DNA from: an uncultured Muribaculaceae bacterium
Lineage (GTDB): Bacteria; Bacteroidota; Bacteroidia; Bacteroidales; Muribaculaceae
Length of the DNA: 15,487 bases
NCBI GenBank assembly: GCA_910584185.1
Contig: CAJTYC010000063.1
Span: 1 to 15,487, forward strand
Reading direction: 5' to 3'
Shown here: positions 8,026 through 12,998 of the stretch, piece by piece
Layout of the letters: every line of letters begins with the position of its first letter
How positions within the stretch are numbered: position 1 is the stretch's first letter
The notes under the pieces: generated by a model
Told to the model about the DNA's origin: nothing
What the model saw: only the letters and a program-made list of their open reading frames with translations
The model's database searches: none
Translations under genes and position numbers: made by a program

Positions 8026-8137
8026 TGGCTTGAACGGTTGTCGATTATTGCAATCTTTGTTTGCGATATGCATAAAACTTTGATTGCCATATTGTTAGCT
8101 TGTTTGCAATAAAGGCACCCAATCGAAAATTTAATCA

Positions 8138-8305
8138 TAAGTACCCGCTCGGATTAAAAGCATACTATAATGTGAGTATATGGATGGTTGATTTTCCGCC
8201 CGATTAGAAGGCGCATAGTAACCACTCTGTAACTGAGAAGCGGGTGGAAAAGCTGCCATTCAGATGCCCGCAGGATGGTATGCTTTTAATCTGAGCGGGT
8301 ACTTA
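8138..8305 (+). mobile_element. 168-bp palindromic MITE-like element, copy 1
   Basis: This is a full-length imperfect palindrome in which base 8138 pairs with 8305 and so on inward, with no insertion or deletion between the arms. The outermost 28 bp (8138-8165 and 8278-8305) are inverted repeats with one difference at 8151. Of the outer 65 pairs, 52 are Watson-Crick, 7 are G-U on the plus strand and 6 are mismatches; pairing resumes around the apex at 8213-8230. Both ends lie at TA with divergent flanks outside, consistent with a TA target duplication. It has no coding capacity and is 167/168 identical to the copy at 11619. It sits in the leader of the downstream gene, 6 nt before its start codon. 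Confidence 0.88.
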
Positions 8306-8311
8306 ATGTTT

Positions 8312-8701
8312 ATGAAAGAGACTGACATCAAGCAGACAAGCAAGGAAAAGCTTGAACAGGAGGGGATGGAGGTATATCAATATATTGTGGACAACTGCGA
8401 GACGTGCGGCGAGGAGATGGCCAAGCTGATTTCAAGGATGCGCGAGGTGGATGTTTCCGGCCAGTTTCTCGCGAGCACAGCGCGTTATCTCGCAGCCATC
8501 GACCGCGAGCGCTTCGAGCCATGGCTCGGCCAGCTTATCGAGGGTGCCATAGAGCGCGACCGCGAGCGCCGCTACATAGGCTCTCTGCTTAAGGCCATAT
8601 GGGGAGACGATTATGAGGAGAATGTAGACAAGCTCAACGCTACCGACGATAACTTCCGCCGTATATACAAGAGGGTGCATCCCGAAGGCAACGCCATGTG
8701 A
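8312..8701 (+). CDS. Small helical CxxC protein of unknown function
   Basis: I do not recognise this 129-residue protein. It is rich in charged residues, predicted largely helical, and has no signal peptide or membrane segment, so it should be cytoplasmic. A CETC pair (Cys29, Cys32) could bind metal or be redox active, but no second pair is present. The stretch DRERFEPWLGQLIEGAIERDRERRY is Arg/Glu-rich. Three in-frame ATGs exist: 8264 lies inside the repeat element and is rejected, while 8306 and 8312 both lie outside it. I prefer 8312 because it opens MKETDIKQ, a more usual beginning. The cyclophilin gene follows after 30 nt, so they are probably co-transcribed. The hairpin element ends 6 nt before the start and may hinder translation. 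Confidence 0.75.
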   Translation: MKETDIKQTSKEKLEQEGMEVYQYIVDNCETCGEEMAKLISRMREVDVSGQFLASTARYLAAIDRERFEPWLGQLIEGAIERDRERRYIGSLLKAIWGDDYEENVDKLNATDDNFRRIYKRVHPEGNAM

Positions 8702-8731
8702 TGTGCACCCCGCAGCAGGCAAAACAGAAAG

Positions 8732-9538
8732 ATGATGAAAAAGATATTTTATTGTATAACACTGATTATAATGGCAATGACTTACGCCAACGCTGAGCCC
8801 TTGGTTGATATCAAGACCACAATGGGCGACATCAAAGTGAAACTTTATGACGACACCCCCGCTCACCGCGACAATTTCCTCAAGCTCGTCAAGGAGGGTT
8901 ATTACGACGGTGTGCTGTTTCATCGCGTCATCAAGGATTTCATGATTCAGACCGGAGACCCAAACTCGAAGACCGCCGACAGCACCACGATGCTCGGAGC
9001 CGGCGACCCGAGCTACACCATAGAGGCTGAGATTCTCTATCCGAAGCATTTCCACAAGTATGGCGCATTGGCGGCTGCCCGCACCGGCGACCAGGTTAAC
9101 CCGGAACGCCGCAGCTCCGGCTCGCAGTTCTATATCGTGACCGGCCAAAAGCAAGACAAGCGCATGCTCGACCGAATGGAACAGCGTGCCAACAATGAGC
9201 GCAAGCAGAATTATTTCAATGCCCTCGTCAAGGAGCATATGGATGAACTCAAGGCTCTCCGCGCCGCCGGCGACCGTGCCGGCATGGACACTCTCCGCAA
9301 TAAACTTATCGAGCTGACCGAAGCCAACGTTAAGGATGAACCACTCCCCGAGGAGATGCGCATAGCATATACCGAACTCGGCGGCACACCTCACCTCGAC
9401 GGCGCTTACACCGTGTTTGGCGAAGTGGTCGAAGGCATGGATGTCGTGGAGAAAATCCAGAATGTAGAGACCGGTGCAGCCGACCGCCCCAAGCAGGACG
9501 TGCGTGTCATCTCAATGAAGGTGGTGGAGCCTAAATGA
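8732..9538 (+). CDS. Exported cyclophilin-type peptidylprolyl isomerase with large insertion
   Basis: This 268-residue protein catalyses cis-trans isomerisation of peptidyl-proline bonds and probably assists folding in the periplasm. The N-terminus is a signal peptide (KK, then a hydrophobic run to about 18, cleavage after ANA at 21); there is no lipobox cysteine. Cyclophilin motifs are FHRVIKDFMIQTGDP (63-77, with active-site Arg65, Phe70 and Gln73), SSGSQFYIV (128-136) and HLDGAYTVFGEVV (221-233). Between the last two lies an extra segment of about 70 residues (139-209), highly charged and probably a helical hairpin, making the protein much longer than the usual 165-200 residues. The second ATG at 8735 could equally be the start. 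It probably shares a transcript with the preceding small gene. Confidence 0.93.
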   Translation: MMKKIFYCITLIIMAMTYANAEPLVDIKTTMGDIKVKLYDDTPAHRDNFLKLVKEGYYDGVLFHRVIKDFMIQTGDPNSKTADSTTMLGAGDPSYTIEAEILYPKHFHKYGALAAARTGDQVNPERRSSGSQFYIVTGQKQDKRMLDRMEQRANNERKQNYFNALVKEHMDELKALRAAGDRAGMDTLRNKLIELTEANVKDEPLPEEMRIAYTELGGTPHLDGAYTVFGEVVEGMDVVEKIQNVETGAADRPKQDVRVISMKVVEPK

Positions 9539-9577
9539 CCCCGAAAATGATTCGATTTGCCTTTTATACACTCAAAT

Positions 9578-9609
9578 TTTGGCAAATTGAATAAATTATT
9601 ATAAATTTG
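9578..9609 (+). promoter_or_regulatory. Promoter of the DUF349 gene
   Basis: TTTG (9578-9581), a 20-nt spacer and TAAATTTG (9602-9609) match both Bacteroidetes promoter elements exactly. Transcription would start near 9616, giving a leader of about 75 nt. Confidence 0.8.
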
Positions 9610-9690
9610 GCAATTGTTTCTACAACGGCGCACCATATGCAGGGAAGACCGCCGCGCTGTAGATGCGTAATATAACTCATAAATCCTATT

Positions 9691-11592
9691 ATGAACGAGC
9701 TTGAAAAAGCAGCCGGACTCTCCGAAGCTGCAGCCCCCGCGCCCGAAGTGGCAGAATCTGTAAATGAATGCGTGATTTCCGAATCGCCGGCCCTCGACAT
9801 TGCCGCCGCAGCCGATGCAAAAGCTGACGACGATGCAGATGCAGAAGCCGCTATCGAAACTTCGGAAGAGGAAAAAGATGATATCCGACGCATTCACTCA
9901 TTGTCGAAAGAGGAACTCTGCGCCGAACTCAAGGCAATCCTTGAGGCCGGCAATATGGAAGCCCACCGCGAGGTGACTGCCATGAAGCAGGCGTTCTTCA
10001 ACCTTAAGACACGTGAGACCAACGACCAACTCCAGAAGTTTGTGGAGGAGGGTAATGACCCGGCTGATTTCTCCGCCGAGCCCGATGTGGTCGAAAATGA
10101 GTTCAAGCAGCTTTATGCAGATTTCAAGGACCGCCGCGCTGCATATCTGGAGGCTGAGGAAGCTCGTCGTGCAGAAAACCTCGAGAAGAAGAAGGAGATT
10201 ATCACCCGCATGGAAGAGATCGCCGGCGATATCGACAATGTCAATACTAAGTATCCCGCTTTCCAGCAGCTTCAGGCTGACTTCAAGGAAATAAAGGATG
10301 TGCCCGCTTCTGCCGAAACCGACATATGGAAACAGTTCCAGGGTGTGGTGGAGCATTTCTACGATAATCTCAAAATCAATAAGGAGCTCCGCGATTTCGA
10401 CTTCAAGCGCAATCTTGACGCCAAACGTGCGCTGATAGAGGAGGCCAAGGCCCTTGTGGCTGTCAGCGACCCCGTCGCTTCGTTCCGTGCACTGCAGGGT
10501 CTGCATGACCAGTGGCGTGCCCTCGGCCCGGTGGCCAAGGAAATCCGCGAGGAGATATGGAATGAATTTAAGGAGGCTTCTACCGTTATCAATAAGCGTC
10601 ATCAGGACTATTTCGAGCAGCGCAAGGCTCAGGAGCAGGCCAACGAGGAGGCTAAGAACAAACTTTGCGAGGAAATCGAGAGCATCTCTTATGATGGCTT
10701 GAAGACTTTCTCTGAGTGGAATGCCTTGACCGACCGCATCATCGACCTCCAGAAGCAGTGGAAGGGTTACGGCTTCGCTTCGCGCAAGGCAAACACCGCC
10801 CTTTATGCCCGTTTCCGCAAGGCTTGCGATGATTTCTTCACTGCCAAGACTGAGTTTTTCAACCGTGCAAAGGAGGAACTCAACGAGAACCTCGCCAAGA
10901 AGACTGCCCTTTGTGAGAAAGCTGAGGCTCTTAAAGAGTCTGCAGACATTAAGAAAGCCACCGACGAGATCGTCAGGCTCCAGGCTGAGTGGAAGTCGAT
11001 TGGCAGTGTGCCCCGCAAGCTCAGCGATGCTCTCTGGCAACGTTTCACCGCAGCTTGCAATTTCTTCTTCGATGAGCGTAAGCGCCAGAACAAGGAGCGT
11101 CACGCTGTGGAGAATGAAAACCTCGAGAAGAAACGTGCCATTATAGCCAAGCTCGCAGAGCTTCCCAAGGATGGCGAGCGTGCTGAGGTGATGCCCCGGA
11201 TTAAGGCCCTCCAGGCTGAATGGCAGGAAATCGGTTTTGTGCCGTTTAAGCTGAAAGATAAGGTGTTTGCTGAGTATCGCGAGATTTGCGATGCCCTCTA
11301 TGATGCATACAACAAGCGCGAGGCTCGCCAGCGCATGTCTAACTTCCGCGAACGTGTCTCCGAAATCAAGGGCGACGGCACGAAGGTAAGCCGCGAACGC
11401 GACAGACTGATGCGCGTATGCGAAAGCCGCCGCAATGAACTCAAGACCATCGAAAACAATATGGGCTTCTTCAGCATCAAGTCGTCGGCCGGCAACTCTA
11501 TGCTGCGCGATATGGAGAACAAGGTGAAGCGTATCAAGGAAGACATAAAGGAACTCGAACAGAAGATCGCTCTCCTCGACAAGGAGGAATAA
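9691..11592 (+). CDS. DUF349 repeat protein
   Basis: The 633-residue, highly charged helical protein carries five DUF349-type repeats at roughly 163-229, 240-310, 320-392, 400-468 and 478-545. The last four are recognisable by the W-x(2)-(I/L/Y)-G core: LHDQWRALGPV, LQKQWKGYGFA, LQAEWKSIGSV and LQAEWQEIGFV. The first is degenerate (LQADFKEIKDV, with Phe for Trp). The N-terminus (1-68) is an acidic, Ala-rich, probably disordered segment. The C-terminus (about 570-633) is a coiled coil ending in KEE. No signal peptide is seen. DUF349 proteins are widespread in Bacteroidetes and Actinobacteria, and their function is not established. The gene has its own strong promoter, and its transcript contains the second 168-bp element before the terminator at 11806. 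Confidence 0.92.
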   Translation: MNELEKAAGLSEAAAPAPEVAESVNECVISESPALDIAAAADAKADDDADAEAAIETSEEEKDDIRRIHSLSKEELCAELKAILEAGNMEAHREVTAMKQAFFNLKTRETNDQLQKFVEEGNDPADFSAEPDVVENEFKQLYADFKDRRAAYLEAEEARRAENLEKKKEIITRMEEIAGDIDNVNTKYPAFQQLQADFKEIKDVPASAETDIWKQFQGVVEHFYDNLKINKELRDFDFKRNLDAKRALIEEAKALVAVSDPVASFRALQGLHDQWRALGPVAKEIREEIWNEFKEASTVINKRHQDYFEQRKAQEQANEEAKNKLCEEIESISYDGLKTFSEWNALTDRIIDLQKQWKGYGFASRKANTALYARFRKACDDFFTAKTEFFNRAKEELNENLAKKTALCEKAEALKESADIKKATDEIVRLQAEWKSIGSVPRKLSDALWQRFTAACNFFFDERKRQNKERHAVENENLEKKRAIIAKLAELPKDGERAEVMPRIKALQAEWQEIGFVPFKLKDKVFAEYREICDALYDAYNKREARQRMSNFRERVSEIKGDGTKVSRERDRLMRVCESRRNELKTIENNMGFFSIKSSAGNSMLRDMENKVKRIKEDIKELEQKIALLDKEE

Positions 11593-11618
11593 ACGAGTGC
11601 AGGCCAGCAACCTGCAAA

Positions 11619-11786
11619 TAAGTACCCGCTCAGATTAAAAGCATACTATAATGTGAGTATATGGATGGTTGATTTTCCGCCCGATTAGAAGGCGCATAGT
11701 AACCACTCTGTAACTGAGAAGCGGGTGGAAAAGCTGCCATTCAGATGCCCGCAGGATGGTATGCTTTTAATCTGAGCGGGTACTTA
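11619..11786 (+). mobile_element. 168-bp palindromic MITE-like element, copy 2
   Basis: It is identical in length and sequence to the copy at 8138-8305 except for A at 11632 where copy 1 has G, which makes its 28-bp terminal inverted repeats perfect. TA bounds both ends and the outside flanks differ from copy 1. It starts 27 nt after the DUF349 stop codon and ends 19 nt before the terminator stem, so it lies in the 3' untranslated region in the same orientation as copy 1 relative to transcription. No transposase is encoded; mobilisation would need an enzyme supplied elsewhere. Confidence 0.88.
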
Positions 11787-11805
11787 ATAGTTATTGATAT
11801 AAAAA

Positions 11806-11837
11806 GTGTTAATGGCTGCGGTCATTAACATTTTTTA
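11806..11837 (+). terminator. Intrinsic terminator of the DUF349 transcript
   Basis: A 9-bp stem (GTGTTAATG at 11806-11814 with CATTAACAT at 11823-11831, one G-U) closes on an 8-nt loop and is followed by a T run (11831-11837). It is the only good plus-strand terminator between the DUF349 and Sel1 genes. The hairpin element was evidently inserted upstream of it. Confidence 0.75.
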
Positions 11838-11871
11838 TTGTGATATGACGAATTTTAATCGTGCTCAGCGC

Positions 11872-11886
11872 GTTCTATTGTAGAAC
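11872..11886. promoter_or_regulatory. Perfect inverted repeat directly before the Sel1 gene
   Basis: GTTCTA-TTG-TAGAAC has perfect 6-bp arms and a 3-nt centre, and ends 2 nt before the ATG at 11889. It could be a dimeric repressor site or an mRNA hairpin masking the start. No recognisable TTTG/TAnnTTTG promoter is present in the 51 nt between the terminator and the gene. Confidence 0.4.
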
Positions 11887-11888
11887 AT

Positions 11889-12668
11889 ATGATGAAAATG
11901 AAATTAACTTATATAACCTGTCTTAAATCAATTGTTATGGGCGGCCTTCTGATGGTGGCCGCAAGTGCAAATGCCGAACTGGCACGCAGTGAGATGCCTA
12001 TGGTGTCTCCTGATGATTACAAGGATCACATAGTCCTGGCCGAAAAGGGAGTCAGTTTCTCCGAGCGAATAGTGGGCGATTGCTTCCTGACCGGCGTCGG
12101 CGCCAAGAAGGATGTCAATCAGGCTTGGCGTTGGTATGCCAAGGCAGCTGCCGACGGCGACAATGAGGCCCGCTACCGCATAGCTTGCCTTTATCACGAG
12201 GGTTACGGTGTGCGTCAGAATGACGTGGAAGCCGCCTATTGGTATGGTCGTGCCGCAAAGAACGGCCACCCGAAGGCACTCCTTAACCTCGCAGATTGCT
12301 ACTACGAGGGGCGAGGACTTATTGCAGACAAGCGTATCGCTGCCGAAAACTATTGGCGTGCCGCTGACCGAGGTGTGACGGAAGCCGCCTACAAGCTGGC
12401 CATAATGCTGCGCGATGGCCAGGGCTTCCCCCAGGACAAGTCGAATGCACTGAAATATTTCAAGCAGGCAGCCAAGGAGAATTACAAGGATGCAGACCTG
12501 TTGGCGCAGCAGCTTGTGCAGGAGGGTGTACAGATGCCTAAGACCCACTCGGTGAAAAAAGCATCCACGGCAAGCAAGAAGTCGAAGGTGTCCTCATCGA
12601 CCAAGAAATCCACCTCAAAGTCGTCAAGCACAAAAAGACACAGCAAGAAATCCCGCTCCCGAAGATAA
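11889..12668 (+). CDS. Exported Sel1-repeat protein with Ser/Lys-rich tail
   Basis: The 259-residue protein has a signal peptide (hydrophobic run 13-25, cleavage after ANA at 29), so it acts in the periplasm or at the envelope. About four Sel1-like (TPR-related) repeats follow at 57-91, 92-127, 128-163 and 164-199. They show the family's G-x-G and A-x(2)-WY/YW-x(2)-AA pattern (GVGAKKDVNQAWRWYAKAA, GYGVRQNDVEAAYWYGRAA). Sel1 arrays usually bind protein partners and have no enzymatic role. Residues 220-259 are a very basic, low-complexity Ser/Lys/Arg tail that could bind polyanions such as lipopolysaccharide, peptidoglycan or nucleic acid. The exact start is one of three close ATGs (11889, 11892, 11898). 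The stop codon runs directly into the 7-bp tandem array. Confidence 0.88.
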   Translation: MMKMKLTYITCLKSIVMGGLLMVAASANAELARSEMPMVSPDDYKDHIVLAEKGVSFSERIVGDCFLTGVGAKKDVNQAWRWYAKAAADGDNEARYRIACLYHEGYGVRQNDVEAAYWYGRAAKNGHPKALLNLADCYYEGRGLIADKRIAAENYWRAADRGVTEAAYKLAIMLRDGQGFPQDKSNALKYFKQAAKENYKDADLLAQQLVQEGVQMPKTHSVKKASTASKKSKVSSSTKKSTSKSSSTKRHSKKSRSRR

Positions 12669-12669
12669 T

Positions 12670-12718
12670 GAATAACGAATAATGAATAACGAATAACGAA
12701 TAACGAATAATGAATAAT
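12670..12718. repeat. 7-bp tandem array, GAATAAY x7
   Basis: Seven contiguous copies of GAATAA[C/T] follow the Sel1 stop codon by one base; the last position varies in the order C,T,C,C,C,T,T. A degenerate eighth unit (GATAAT) overlaps the stop. The array abuts the dual-hairpin repeat at 12719. Such short arrays may vary in number by slippage. Confidence 0.85.
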
Positions 12719-12784
12719 GGCTTCGCGAGAATAGTACTGGCGCGAAGCCACTGGGAGGGAGGAGCCTCCGGCGACGATAAAAAA
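12719..12784 (+). repeat. Dual-hairpin interspersed repeat, copy A
   Basis: The first hairpin pairs GGCTTCGCG (12719-12727) with CGCGAAGCC (12741-12749), extended by one T-A pair. The second is GGAGG-AG-CCTCC (12760-12771). The element ends in GGCGACGATAAAAAA. Bases 12741-12784 match the reverse complement of 15417-15460 at 42 of 44 positions. This resembles a REP-type element. The rest of this 330-nt intergenic region, 12785-12998, holds only a weak candidate promoter. Confidence 0.75.
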
Positions 12785-12844
12785 GAACAAACGGAACAAA
12801 AGGTAATTGGCCTATGCCGACGACCGTGAAGAAAAAGTTCTATT

Positions 12845-12876
12845 TTTACGAGGTGTGAAAACAACAAATACATTTA
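12845..12876 (+). promoter_or_regulatory. Weak candidate promoter of the patatin gene
   Basis: TTTA, a 20-nt spacer and TACATTTA (12869-12876) have correct spacing but deviate from the consensus at the final G of both boxes. No better match exists in the intergenic region. The leader would be about 115 nt. Confidence 0.25.
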
Positions 12877-12998
12877 CAAGCGTGTTGATTAGATAAAGGT
12901 GACACAAAATGCTAAAGTGCATTATGATGATATAACATTTTTGATGCCGAAGCTGCTTGGCGCCACCGATTATTCCACTATCAACGAATTGCTTTGTT

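Noticed and set aside
8264..8311. Earlier start codon of the small CxxC gene at 8264
   Set aside because: It lies within the 168-bp repeat element, so the added residues would be element sequence, not part of the protein.
8432..9394. 320-residue minus-strand open frame
   Set aside because: It spans antisense to two plus-strand genes, one an unmistakable cyclophilin, and shows no family motifs.
9898..11610. 570-residue minus-strand open frame, Leu-rich
   Set aside because: It is the antisense shadow of the DUF349 gene; Leu/Glu composition follows from complementing Lys/Glu/Gln codons, and it has no domain of its own.
8138..11786. CRISPR array or group of direct repeats
   Set aside because: Only two copies exist, 3.5 kb apart, with genes between them and palindromic TA-bounded ends; no spacers or cas genes.
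8138..11786. Composite transposon formed by the two 168-bp elements
   Set aside because: The genes between them (cyclophilin, DUF349) look like ordinary core genes and no transposase is present; independent insertions are simpler.
12785..12998. Short peptide gene before the patatin gene
   Set aside because: The only ATG-initiated frames in the region are a few codons long and unsupported.
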